From the NCBI RefSeq assembly GCF_013408445.1, contig NZ_JACBZL010000001.1, forward strand, positions 2,046,001 through 2,110,000: a stretch of 64,000 nt of DNA, given 5' to 3'. Position numbers and translations under genes: made by a program. The DNA is from Corynebacterium tuberculostearicum. GTDB taxonomy: Bacteria; Actinomycetota; Actinomycetes; Mycobacteriales; Mycobacteriaceae. The notes beneath the pieces are model-generated. The model had not been told where the DNA came from, did not search any database, and worked only from the letters and a program-made list of their open reading frames with translations. Positions 52,867 to 60,566 of the stretch are shown here, one piece after another; positions within the stretch are counted from its first letter, which is position 1, and each line of letters begins with the position of its first letter.

Positions 52867-53064
52867 TTATTTGGCTACTTTTGCCTTTTTGCTGAAGGGG
52901 AGCTGATCCAGGGAGCGTATGCCGGGGCCGGCGGCGAGCATCAGGCCCGCGACGGCGACGGTCCATTCGGAGAACTTTTGCCAGCCCTGGGCGATGAGAA
53001 TTACGCCCAGGGCGACGCGTGCTGCGAGCATGACGAATGAGTTGCAGAGTTTCATGTTCGACAC
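52867..53064 (-). CDS. DoxX-like remnant with internal deletion
   Basis: 65 residues from GTG 53064 (or 62 from ATG 53055). The start FVMLAARVALGVILIAQGWQKFSEW is the first span of DoxX, and the end AAGPGIRSLDQLPF resembles the last segment of DoxX. The two middle spans are missing, while the family is about 130-150 residues. One full span plus a short second hydrophobic stretch remain. It still has its own terminator. Either a shortened functional membrane peptide or a decaying gene. Confidence 0.65.
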   Translation of the reverse strand: MSNMKLCNSFVMLAARVALGVILIAQGWQKFSEWTVAVAGLMLAAGPGIRSLDQLPFSKKAKVAK

Positions 53065-53137
53065 TTTAAGTATTAACTATGGGCATGTCCACAATTGCTT
53101 GAGATGTCTCACTCCGGTCCGAGGGCGTCCCACGCCA

Positions 53138-53296
53138 TTTACTCCGCTACATGTATGGATTGCGCGGGGTGTCCTCCTGATCGAAGGGACGCTCCCCGCT
53201 GTCCTGCGCATCCTTGATACGCTTGAGCATCCACACTCGCGAGACGATGACGCCCGCCAGTGCAAGTGTGGCCAAGCCGATGGCGAAAATCCACAT
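53138..53296 (-). CDS. 52-residue membrane peptide gene behind menB
   Basis: ATG 53296 to TAA 53138, with ccaggag 8 nt upstream and only 15 nt after the menB stop. The product starts MWIFAIGLATLALAGVIVS, one membrane span at residues 2-21, then a polar, charged tail (VWMLKRIKDAQDSGERPFDQ...). Likely co-transcribed with menB. I do not recognise the family. Below usual gene-calling length, so it may be unannotated in many genomes. Confidence 0.65.
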
Positions 53297-53311
53297 CGTG
53301 CTAACTCCTGG

Positions 53312-54280
53312 CTAGTAGTAATACGGGAACTGCTCCCACTGCGGGTCGCGCTTTTCGAGGAATGCTTCTTTGCCCTCGACGGCCTCGTCGGTCATGTACG
53401 CCAGGCGGGTCGCCTCGCCGGCGAAGACCTGCTGGCCCATGAGGCCGTCATCGGTCAGGTTGAAAGCGAACTTCAGCATGCGCTGGGCTGTTGGGGACTT
53501 GCCGTTGATTTCGCGGCCCATCTGGATTGCGGCGTCTTCCAAGTCGGCGTGATCGACAACCTCATTGACCGCGCCCATCTCATACATCCGCTGGGCATCA
53601 TAGGTGCGACCCAAGAAGAAGATCTCGCGGGCGAATTTCTGGCCCACCATCTTAGCTAGGTAGGCCGAACCATAGCCGGCATCGAAGGAACCCACGTCCG
53701 CGTCCGTCTGCTTGAAGCGCGCCTCCTGGCGGGAGGCGACCGTCATATCGCAGACCACGTGCAGCGAGTGTCCGCCGCCGGCCGCCCAACCATTGACCAC
53801 GGCGATAACCACCTTGGGCATGGTGCGGATAAGGCGTTGGACCTCGAGGATATGTAGGCGGCCGCCTTCCACCTTCTCGCGGGCGGTGTCCACGGTGGAT
53901 TCATCCGCGGTGGCGTCATCATGGGCGTGCTCGGTGGCGTAGCGGTACCCGGAGCGGCCGCGAATGCGCTGGTCGCCGCCCGAACAAAAAGCCCAGCCGC
54001 CATCCTTGTCGGACGGACCATTGCCGGTGAGCAAAATCGTGCCCACATCCGGCGTGCGGCGGGCGTGGTCAAGGGCGCGGTAGAGCTCGTCTACGGTATG
54101 CGGGCGAAAGGCATTGCGTACCTCCGGGCGGTCGAAGGCGATGCGCACGATGCCGTTCTTACGGCCCTCGCCGTTGAGCCGGTGATAGGTGATATCCGTG
54201 AGGTCTTCAAACCCCTCTACGGAATGCCACAATTCCGGCCGAAAGGGATTATCGGTGCTGTATTTTTTCTGCTCGCTCAT
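53312..54280 (-). CDS. menB: 1,4-Dihydroxy-2-naphthoyl-CoA synthase
   Basis: 322 residues from ATG 54280. Crotonase fold: FDRPEVRNAFRPHTVDEL, the oxyanion region FCSGGDQRIRGRSGY, VVIAVVNGWAAGGGHSLHVVCD, and DADVGSFDAGYGSAYLAK with the catalytic Asp/Tyr. C-terminal PQWEQFPYYY is characteristic. It closes OSB-CoA to DHNA-CoA. Minus-strand TAAGCT (54288-54293) is exactly 7 nt before the ATG: leaderless. Confidence 0.95.
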   Translation of the reverse strand: MSEQKKYSTDNPFRPELWHSVEGFEDLTDITYHRLNGEGRKNGIVRIAFDRPEVRNAFRPHTVDELYRALDHARRTPDVGTILLTGNGPSDKDGGWAFCSGGDQRIRGRSGYRYATEHAHDDATADESTVDTAREKVEGGRLHILEVQRLIRTMPKVVIAVVNGWAAGGGHSLHVVCDMTVASRQEARFKQTDADVGSFDAGYGSAYLAKMVGQKFAREIFFLGRTYDAQRMYEMGAVNEVVDHADLEDAAIQMGREINGKSPTAQRMLKFAFNLTDDGLMGQQVFAGEATRLAYMTDEAVEGKEAFLEKRDPQWEQFPYYY

Positions 54281-54287
54281 AACGGCC

Positions 54288-54293
54288 AGCTTA
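54288..54293 (-). promoter_or_regulatory. -10 of menB
   Basis: TAAGCT on the minus strand, then GGCCGTT (7 nt), then ATG 54280. Confidence 0.5.
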
Positions 54294-54573
54294 GTGGCAA
54301 AAGAAGAATAGTCCCCATTCCCAACCCTCACCCACACACGCTGCCCAGCAGGCCGGTAATAATCAATACGCGATACTGCGAGGTTGTTGCCCCGCATAAT
54401 ACCCGTGTACGCCATACCAGCGCGGTACTCCATGCCATGGGGAGACTCGAACTCCCCGCCCCTTAAAGCGCTAAAGGGGGCCAGGGTCCCAGGATTTTCC
54501 CCTCCAGGGTGGGGGCCTGCTCGCTGCAGGTGTGTGGGCTACCATCGCGCGCTTTAGGCAGCGCGCGATATGA
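54294..54573. other. Structured intergenic region between menB and the DIP1984 gene
   Basis: Contains two adjacent hairpins on the minus strand: CCCCTT/AAGGGG, then GGGGAG-TTCGAGT-CTCCCC, whose loop looks like a tRNA T-arm (54439-54457). A hairpin atcgcgcgct/agcgcgcgat (54544-54569) follows the DIP1984 gene's stop and is a likely terminator. No complete tRNA cloverleaf and no supported ORF. Confidence 0.45.
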
Positions 54574-55035
54574 CTATCCGTTTTTCAGTTCGGTATTCCA
54601 GTTCAGCTGCTGGATGCGGGTATCCAGCTCGCGGTACTGCTTAGACAAATCATCGACGCGCTTGCGCAGATCCGCCACCGGGATGGTGGAGACAAACTTG
54701 ATCTCGGTGCGGGAATAGCGATCCGAGCGCGTGCCCGCCCGCTGCGCTAGGTCGTGGTAGATGCGGCGCTTGCGCAAGAGGCCGTCGCGAAGCGCGAGGG
54801 CTTCCATCAAGTTCCTCTTCTCATCAAAGGCGGTGGCGATATTCGTCGCATTGATGGCCTGCACCAGCTCATCGATGCGCCCGGCCACGCCGTCGAGCTC
54901 GCGCAGCAGCTCCTGCGGATCCTCATCCGGGGTATCGCCCTCCTGCACGCGGGCCACGGTGAGCAACCGCTCGTGCAGGCTATTGAGGCGCTCCTGTGCC
55001 TGGGCGCGCTCCGCCAATGCCTCAGCTAGCAGCAT
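54574..55035 (-). CDS. DIP1984 family protein
   Basis: 153 residues from ATG 55035 with an ideal aaaggaggaatt. Two long helical regions (MLLAEALAERAQAQERLNSLHERL and LRKRVDDLSKQYRELDTRIQQLNW) with TNIATAFDEKRNLMEALALRD between, as in DIP1984/septicolysin-like proteins of corynebacteria and other Gram-positives. Probably cytoplasmic and coiled-coil; function not established. A longer upstream frame is the shadow of menC. Divergent from menC. Confidence 0.87.
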   Translation of the reverse strand: MLLAEALAERAQAQERLNSLHERLLTVARVQEGDTPDEDPQELLRELDGVAGRIDELVQAINATNIATAFDEKRNLMEALALRDGLLRKRRIYHDLAQRAGTRSDRYSRTEIKFVSTIPVADLRKRVDDLSKQYRELDTRIQQLNWNTELKNG

Positions 55036-55106
55036 AATTCCTCCTTTATTGGTATGGGTTCCCAAAATAGCGCAGAGCGGGGGAGGGGTCAATGGCCGGC
55101 GGGCGC

Positions 55107-55112
55107 TACCAT
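55107..55112 (+). promoter_or_regulatory. -10 of menC
   Basis: TACCAT, exactly 7 nt before ATG 55120; it overlaps and so disfavours ATG 55111. Confidence 0.5.
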
Positions 55113-55119
55113 GAAGGCC

Positions 55120-56151
55120 ATGCATATCGATGACGTCCTCGACCGCGCCCACGTAGTCTCCCTCCCGCTCGCCGTGCGTTTCCGCGGCATTACCACTAGG
55201 GAGGCCCTGCTCATCGAGGGCCCGGCCGGCTGGGGCGAGTTCGCGCCCTTCCTGGAATACGGCCCGGCCGAGTCCGCCGCGTGGCTGCGCGGCGGGCTCG
55301 AGGCCGCCTACGAGGGATTTCCGGAGCCGGTGCGCGATTCCATCGAGGTCAACGCCACCATCCCGGCCGTACCTGCCAGCGAGGTTCCGGCCGTGGTGGA
55401 GCGCTACCCCGGCTGCCGCACCTTCAAGATCAAGGTGGCGGAGAAGGGGCACACGCTTGCCGACGACGCCGCTCGCGTCCGCGCCGTCCGCGACGCCGTC
55501 ACCCACCGCGGCGATATCCCTATCCTGCGCGTGGATGCCAACGGCGGCTGGAGCGTCGATGAGGCGGTTGAGGCCGCGCAGATGATGATGCCGCTGGACT
55601 ATATGGAACAGCCCTGCGCCACCACCGAGGAGCTCGCCCAGGTCCGCGGCCGCCTTATGCGCGCCGGCCTCTTTGTGCGCGTCGCCGCCGATGAATCCAT
55701 CCGGAAGGTCGCCGACCCTTATCGCGTCGCCGAGTTGCAGGCCGCGGATGTCGCCGTGGTCAAGCCCGCCCCGCTTGGCGGCGTACGCCGCGTCCTCGAA
55801 GTGGCCCAACACCTGCGCCAGCGGCATATGGATATCACGGTGGCCTCCGCGCTCGACACCTCCATTGGCATCAACATGGGCCTCGCGGCCGTCGCCGCCC
55901 TCCCGCGCATCTACGACGACGAGGACATCGACGTCACCCCAGCCGCCGCCGGCCTTGCCACCGGCTCCCTTTTTGAAGAAGACGTCACCGCCCCGCGCCC
56001 GCTTATCGATGGCCACCTTCCCGCCGATATCCTAGCCCCCGACCCAGACCGTCTCGCTGCGCTCGCCGCCCCCGCCGACCGCCGCGACTGGTGGTTCGAT
56101 CGCGTTCGCGCCTGCTGGCCGCATCTTTCTGAATCGCACGTTTCTGACTAG
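55120..56151 (+). CDS. menC: o-Succinylbenzoate synthase
   Basis: 343 residues from ATG 55120 (MHIDDVLDRAHVVSLPL). Enolase superfamily: catalytic KIK in CRTFKIKVAEKG, metal ligands in LRVDANGGWS, YMEQPC and VAADES, and second Lys in VVKPAPLGG. It dehydrates SHCHC to OSB. The frame is open upstream to 55054 but only the later start has a -10 at 7 nt. Three bases separate its stop from the convergent gene. Confidence 0.93.
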   Translation: MHIDDVLDRAHVVSLPLAVRFRGITTREALLIEGPAGWGEFAPFLEYGPAESAAWLRGGLEAAYEGFPEPVRDSIEVNATIPAVPASEVPAVVERYPGCRTFKIKVAEKGHTLADDAARVRAVRDAVTHRGDIPILRVDANGGWSVDEAVEAAQMMMPLDYMEQPCATTEELAQVRGRLMRAGLFVRVAADESIRKVADPYRVAELQAADVAVVKPAPLGGVRRVLEVAQHLRQRHMDITVASALDTSIGINMGLAAVAALPRIYDDEDIDVTPAAAGLATGSLFEEDVTAPRPLIDGHLPADILAPDPDRLAALAAPADRRDWWFDRVRACWPHLSESHVSD

Positions 56152-56154
56152 GGC

Positions 56155-57066
56155 CTAGAGCAAGCTCTGGTGAAACCTCCACGCCGGGGTCGCCAGCGCC
56201 CGACGCACCTTTTGCGGCCGGCTCTTTAGCCCGCGCACGCTGCGCCGATGCGCCACCGTTTCCTGCACCGTCTCCACCACTAGTTTGAGGTGGTAGTCGG
56301 TGCACTCATCCGTAAACTTCAGCGGCGCCCATCCGTGCTGCACCGCGTGATTGGTCTTCCACGTCCCGATGAGGAATTCCCGGTGATTATTCTCCGGCGC
56401 GTGATAATAAAGCGAGTCCAAGTCCACCACCGTCGTCCCCGCTTCGAAGCCTAAATCCCAGGTATACGGCCCAAGCCGGAAATTTGGCACCGGCTTGAGC
56501 CCCACCCGCCGCATCTCGTGGTACATCCGCTGCTCCCATTTCGACGCCGTCCCCACCGGCGCCTGCTCCGCCAACTCGCGCACCGCGTCCCTTTTCTTAC
56601 TGATCACCAGCTCTAAATCGGCCGCGAACCTCCCCCTTCCGTTGAGCCCGCGGTAGGCCTGCGCCAGTGCCTCTTTGAGCAGCCACTCGCTGCAGCGCTC
56701 GAAGCTCAATGCATCTGCTACCGCCTGTGCCGGCAACGCCATCCTTACACCCTTTATCCGATTCGCCGGCACCGGCCGCGACCTCACCGTATACACCACA
56801 TCATCCGCTCGAATCCGGCAGTTTTTATCCACCCGGATCACCGCCGGCAGCTGCACCTCGCATAAGCCATAGGCCGCGAGCGCCGCCGTCCCCGAAAACA
56901 CCGCATCCGGATAAAGCTGCGCCACCGCGGCTACTTTATCTTTCGCGCTCGCCTCTGCAGCGATATAACAGTTGCGCCGCAAGCGCAAAAGTGTTCCCCC
57001 ACTAATCCTGCTGCGGATTTGATAGTCAGTAAGGCCTAAATCTAGTAATTCATTTCTCGTCCACAT
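56155..57066 (-). CDS. AbiEi-like antitoxin-domain / DUF559-like protein
   Basis: 303 residues. N-terminal HTH (WTRNELLDLGLTDYQIRSRISGGTLLRLRRNCYI) like the AbiEi antitoxin domain. The C-terminal half (about 190-275) resembles DUF559/Vsr-type nucleases: WEQRMYHEMRRVGLKPVPNF, TWDLGFEAGTTVVDLDSLYYH and KTNHAVQHGWAPLKF. Such fusions are frequent in actinobacteria and usually stand alone; no AbiEii toxin is adjacent. A+T is slightly above neighbours. Antitoxin or nuclease function is inference. Confidence 0.75.
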   Translation of the reverse strand: MWTRNELLDLGLTDYQIRSRISGGTLLRLRRNCYIAAEASAKDKVAAVAQLYPDAVFSGTAALAAYGLCEVQLPAVIRVDKNCRIRADDVVYTVRSRPVPANRIKGVRMALPAQAVADALSFERCSEWLLKEALAQAYRGLNGRGRFAADLELVISKKRDAVRELAEQAPVGTASKWEQRMYHEMRRVGLKPVPNFRLGPYTWDLGFEAGTTVVDLDSLYYHAPENNHREFLIGTWKTNHAVQHGWAPLKFTDECTDYHLKLVVETVQETVAHRRSVRGLKSRPQKVRRALATPAWRFHQSLL

Positions 57067-57111
57067 GACTCATTGGACTGGAAATCTTCCGGAAAGGTTC
57101 CACCTTCCTAG

Positions 57112-57187
57112 TTTCAACGATTTCGTCCATCTAGAACACCTAAACCGTCGACGGTTTTCGCCATATGGGTGGACGAAATCGTTGAAA
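57112..57187. repeat. 76-bp nested palindromic element
   Basis: An 18-bp perfect arm pair, 57112-57129 and 57170-57187 (TTTCAACGATTTCGTCCA and complement), encloses a perfect 16-bp palindrome aaaccgtcgacggttt (57142-57157) on the same centre (57149.5). Outer flanks (ggttccacc, ggtgaacc) also pair partly. It fills the gap between the AbiEi-like gene and the UvrA-like gene. Its reading frame is open on both strands, giving FNDFVH, NRRRF and WTKSLK each way. Confidence 0.85.
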
Positions 57188-57274
57188 GCCGGTGAACCGC
57201 TAGAGAGAACCGTTAAAAAACTGCTGTCAGGCTTGAGACTGCCCAACCTGCCACCTGTGAGTACGCTGGAAGGC

Positions 57275-59677
57275 ATGTCTACTATCAAGGTTCGCGATGC
57301 TCACCTGCACAATCTGCGCAATGTCGACGTCGATATGCCCCGCGGCAAGCTCGTCGCGGTCACAGGTGTGTCTGGTTCGGGCAAATCTTCGCTGGCGTTC
57401 GGTACGATTCACGGCGAAGGCCAACGCCGCTACCTTGAATCGGTAGCACCCTTCGCACGCCGCCTCATTAGCTCGGCTGTCGACCCACAGGTCAGCCAGG
57501 TAGAGGGCCTACCGCCGACGGTCGCACTGCAGCAATCGACCTCCGGCGGCGGAGCGCGCTCTACGGTGGGCACGGTGTCCGCGCTCTCCAATAGCGTGCG
57601 CCTGCTTTATTCGCGCGCCGGGGATAACCCGGAGGGCCTATACTCCGATTCCTTCTCGCCCAATACCCCGGAGGGAATGTGTCCGCAGTGCCACGGCACA
57701 GGCGTGGTGCATGAGCCGACCGAGGACTCGATGGTCCCGGATCCCACCCTCTCCATCGAGGAAGGAGCCATCCAAGCCTGGCCGGGCGCCTGGGCCGGCA
57801 AGAACTTCCACGACATTTTGATGAACTTGGGCTATGACCTGGATTCGCCCTGGCAAGAGCTGCCGCAAGAAGACCGCGACTGGATCCTCTTCACGGAAGA
57901 GCGCCCCGTCGTCACGGTCAAGCCCTTGCGCGGAAAAGATCAGATTCAACGCAATTATGAGGGCACGTGGCGCTCGGTGGCCAGCTACCTCAATAAGACG
58001 CTGGCGGAGACCCAATCGGATACGCTGCGCAAGCGCACCCTGTCCTATATGGAATCCCGCGAGTGCGAGACCTGTGGCGGCCGCCGCCTCAACCCGGCCG
58101 CGCTGAAGGTGACCTATGCGGGCATGCCTATCGATGAGCTGGGCGCGCTGCCGCTGGATAGGGTGCATGAGGTGCTCAGCAAGCAGAACCCGGAGGAGAA
58201 CTCGGCCGAGGATTTGTTGCTGCGGCAGATTTTGCCCGCGTTGACTTCGGCGCTGGAGCTCGGCTTGGCGCACCTCAGCCTGGATCGACCGACGCAGAGC
58301 CTGTCCGGTGGCGAGATGCAGCGCATCCGTTTGGCGGCGCAGCTGCGCTCCGGTCTCTTTGGCGTGGCGTATGTGCTCGACGAGCCCTCGGCCGGCCTGC
58401 ACCCCGATGAGCGCGATGCGGTCATGGATATGTGCCGCCGTTTCATCGCGGCCGGCAACTCCGTGCTCTTGGTGGAGCATGACATGGATTTGGTCGCGCA
58501 GGCGGACTGGCTCGTTGACGTCGGCCCGCTGGCCGGCGAGTGCGGCGGCAACGTGGTCTATTCGGGCCCGGTCGCAGACTATGACGCGGACACCCCTACC
58601 GCCAACGCGCTGGCTCACCGCACACTCGCGCTTGCCGACGACCCCCGCACTCCCTCCTCCCACCTCGCCCTCCGCGGCATCAACGCACGCAGCATCGACA
58701 ATTTGGATGTGGACTTTGGCTTGGGCCAATTCACGGCGGTCGCCGGTGTCTCCGGTTCGGGCAAGTCCACCCTGGTCAGCACGGTGCTGGCTGGGCTGTT
58801 GCGACAGTCCGCTACGGCCGTTTCCGATGAAGAGGAGACCGAGGACAAGGGCTGGTCCGTAGAGAGCACGGAGGGCTTTGACCGAGTAAAGCGCGTCGTG
58901 CAGATTACCCAGAAGCCCATCGGCCGTACCCCGCGCTCCACGCTGGCAACCTACACTGGGCTTTTCGATAACGTCCGCAAGCTATTCGCCTCCACCGATG
59001 AGGCCAAACAGCGCAAGTGGACGGTCTCGCGCTTTTCTTACAACGTAAAGCAAGGCCAGTGCCCCACCTGCGGCGGCGCAGGCAAGATCGAGGTGGAGCT
59101 GGTCTTCTTGCCGGGCTCGTACACCACCTGCCCGGAGTGCGGCGGCGCCCGCTTCAACGACGAGACCCTCGAGGTGACCTGGCAGGGCCGCACCATCGCG
59201 GACATCTTGGAGCTCACCGTGGATGAGGCCGCGGAGGTCTTCGCCGAGAAAGAAAAGATTTACCGCGCCATTGCTACGCTGCAGGCCGTCGGCCTGGGCT
59301 ACCTCCGCTTGGGCCAGGGCGCGCCGGAGCTGTCCGGCGGCGAGGCCCAGCGCATCAAGCTGGCCACGGAGCTGCAACGTTCTCGCAACTCGCGTCGCGG
59401 CCACACGGTCTACCTGCTGGACGAGCCCACTACGGGCCTGCACCCAGCCGATATCGACCTGCTCAATACCGAACTGCACAAGCTGGCGGATGCGGGCCAT
59501 ACGGTAATCGTCGTCGAGCATGATCTTTCGGTCATGGCGCATGCGGACCGCATCATTGAGATGGGCCCGGGCGCTGGCGAAGATGGCGGCCGCATCATCG
59601 CGGATGCCACCCCGGCGCAGGTCGCTGCAGAGGATACCGCCACTGGCCGTGCCTTGAGCGCACGCCGAGCGCACTAA
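57275..59677 (+). CDS. UvrA-like ABC protein (excinuclease paralogue)
   Basis: 800 residues from ATG 57275 (ctggaagg upstream). Two ABC ATPase halves: Walker [20 protein letters not shown] and [15 protein letters not shown]; signatures [15 protein letters not shown] and [15 protein letters not shown]; Walker [12 protein letters not shown] and [11 protein letters not shown]. Zinc modules [15 protein letters not shown] and CPTCGG...CPECGG. It is shorter than housekeeping UvrA (about 950), matching the class of UvrA paralogues linked to drug or DNA-adduct tolerance. The open upstream frame (57065-57274) runs through the palindrome and is not conserved-looking. Confidence 0.9.
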   Translation: MSTIKVRDAHLHNLRNVDVDMPRGKLVAVTGVSGSGKSSLAFGTIHGEGQRRYLESVAPFARRLISSAVDPQVSQVEGLPPTVALQQSTSGGGARSTVGTVSALSNSVRLLYSRAGDNPEGLYSDSFSPNTPEGMCPQCHGTGVVHEPTEDSMVPDPTLSIEEGAIQAWPGAWAGKNFHDILMNLGYDLDSPWQELPQEDRDWILFTEERPVVTVKPLRGKDQIQRNYEGTWRSVASYLNKTLAETQSDTLRKRTLSYMESRECETCGGRRLNPAALKVTYAGMPIDELGALPLDRVHEVLSKQNPEENSAEDLLLRQILPALTSALELGLAHLSLDRPTQSLSGGEMQRIRLAAQLRSGLFGVAYVLDEPSAGLHPDERDAVMDMCRRFIAAGNSVLLVEHDMDLVAQADWLVDVGPLAGECGGNVVYSGPVADYDADTPTANALAHRTLALADDPRTPSSHLALRGINARSIDNLDVDFGLGQFTAVAGVSGSGKSTLVSTVLAGLLRQSATAVSDEEETEDKGWSVESTEGFDRVKRVVQITQKPIGRTPRSTLATYTGLFDNVRKLFASTDEAKQRKWTVSRFSYNVKQGQCPTCGGAGKIEVELVFLPGSYTTCPECGGARFNDETLEVTWQGRTIADILELTVDEAAEVFAEKEKIYRAIATLQAVGLGYLRLGQGAPELSGGEAQRIKLATELQRSRNSRRGHTVYLLDEPTTGLHPADIDLLNTELHKLADAGHTVIVVEHDLSVMAHADRIIEMGPGAGEDGGRIIADATPAQVAAEDTATGRALSARRAH

Positions 59678-59756
59678 GCGGCGAGCCGCGGCTTCCCTGT
59701 TAGCTGTGGGAGACCTCTCTGGGATCTCACAGCAAAATGGGGTAGAGGTAGAGGGT

Positions 59757-60509
59757 ATGACTTCTAAAGGCCCTCATGGCGATAATAATGAAACCCGCAG
59801 CTGGTCTAGCCCGGCGGATGATGCCACGCGCCAGATAGGCCGCGTGCCCGATAAAGCCGCCGGCCCCAGCCGCGACCAAGCGCGCCGCGAGCACCCCAAG
59901 CAGTACTTCCCAGGCGAGCAGCAGCCGCAGAATGAGACTCGTCAATTCGATGCGGCCGCCGGCTACCAGCAGGGCTCTGGCTATCAGCAGGGCTACGGTC
60001 AGCAGCAAAGCTACGGCCAGAACTATCAGCAGCCGGCCGGGCAGGCCTATGGCCAGCAATACGCGCAGCAGCCCGAGTACGAGCCGGTGCCGTCGAACTA
60101 CGATCCGGACCAGCCGGAAAAGCGCAAGAAGAAGAGCGGCGGCGGTGGCGCCATGGCCGGCGTCTTCGCGGCCATCGCGGTACTTGCAGTGCTGGCTGCG
60201 GCGGTCCTGTTTTTCCTGTGGCGCAATGCCGCGGACGAGGCGGATAAGCCGGAACCCCAGCCGGTGACAGAAACGCTGACCACGGAGGTTCCCACCACCG
60301 TGACCCAGACCGAAGAGCCGGATTCGCAGGATGAGAACTCCAATAATCTGCCGAAGCTGCCGGACTTCCAGAATGACCTGCCGTCCGATATCCCGACCGA
60401 GCTGCCGCCAGAGGTACAAGACCAGTTGGATAAGGGCAGCGACGTGGACGTTGAGGGCCTCCTTAATGACCTCCTGGGCGGCGGCGAGCAGCCGGCCAAC
60501 CAGAACTAA
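59757..60509 (+). CDS. Gln/Tyr-rich single-span envelope protein
   Basis: 250 residues from ATG 59757. Residues 1-125 are polar and disordered, with GYQQGxGYQQGYGQQQSYGQ repeats. One membrane span lies at about 137-158 (GVFAAIAVLAVLAAAVLFFLW), then an outer acidic Thr/Pro/Asp-rich segment ending in VEGLLNDLLGGGEQ. The layout, Gln-rich cytoplasmic domain and outer tail, recalls corynebacterial wall-associated proteins. No domain recognised. Followed by menD at 57 bp. Confidence 0.78.
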   Translation: MTSKGPHGDNNETRSWSSPADDATRQIGRVPDKAAGPSRDQARREHPKQYFPGEQQPQNETRQFDAAAGYQQGSGYQQGYGQQQSYGQNYQQPAGQAYGQQYAQQPEYEPVPSNYDPDQPEKRKKKSGGGGAMAGVFAAIAVLAVLAAAVLFFLWRNAADEADKPEPQPVTETLTTEVPTTVTQTEEPDSQDENSNNLPKLPDFQNDLPSDIPTELPPEVQDQLDKGSDVDVEGLLNDLLGGGEQPANQN

Positions 60510-60552
60510 GCGCCCAGCACCTGCCCGGTAAGGGAAATGGCGCGCGGGCAGG

Positions 60553-60558
60553 TAAAAT
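60553..60558 (+). promoter_or_regulatory. -10 of menD
   Basis: TAAAAT followed by 8 nt and ATG 60567; no Shine-Dalgarno. Confidence 0.5.
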
Positions 60559-60566
60559 CGGGCGGC

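Noticed and set aside
53921-54466. 181-codon plus-strand ORF opposite menB
   Set aside because: Covers menB catalytic motifs in antisense and extends into the structured intergenic region; no start site.
54430-54500. A complete tRNA gene on the minus strand
   Set aside because: Only the T-arm fits; the anticodon-like hairpin has a 9-nt loop and no 7-bp acceptor stem can be formed.
57065-57274. 70-codon N-terminal extension of the UvrA-like protein
   Set aside because: It runs through the palindrome and has no UvrA similarity; ATG 57275 begins exactly at the conserved fold and has ctggaagg upstream.
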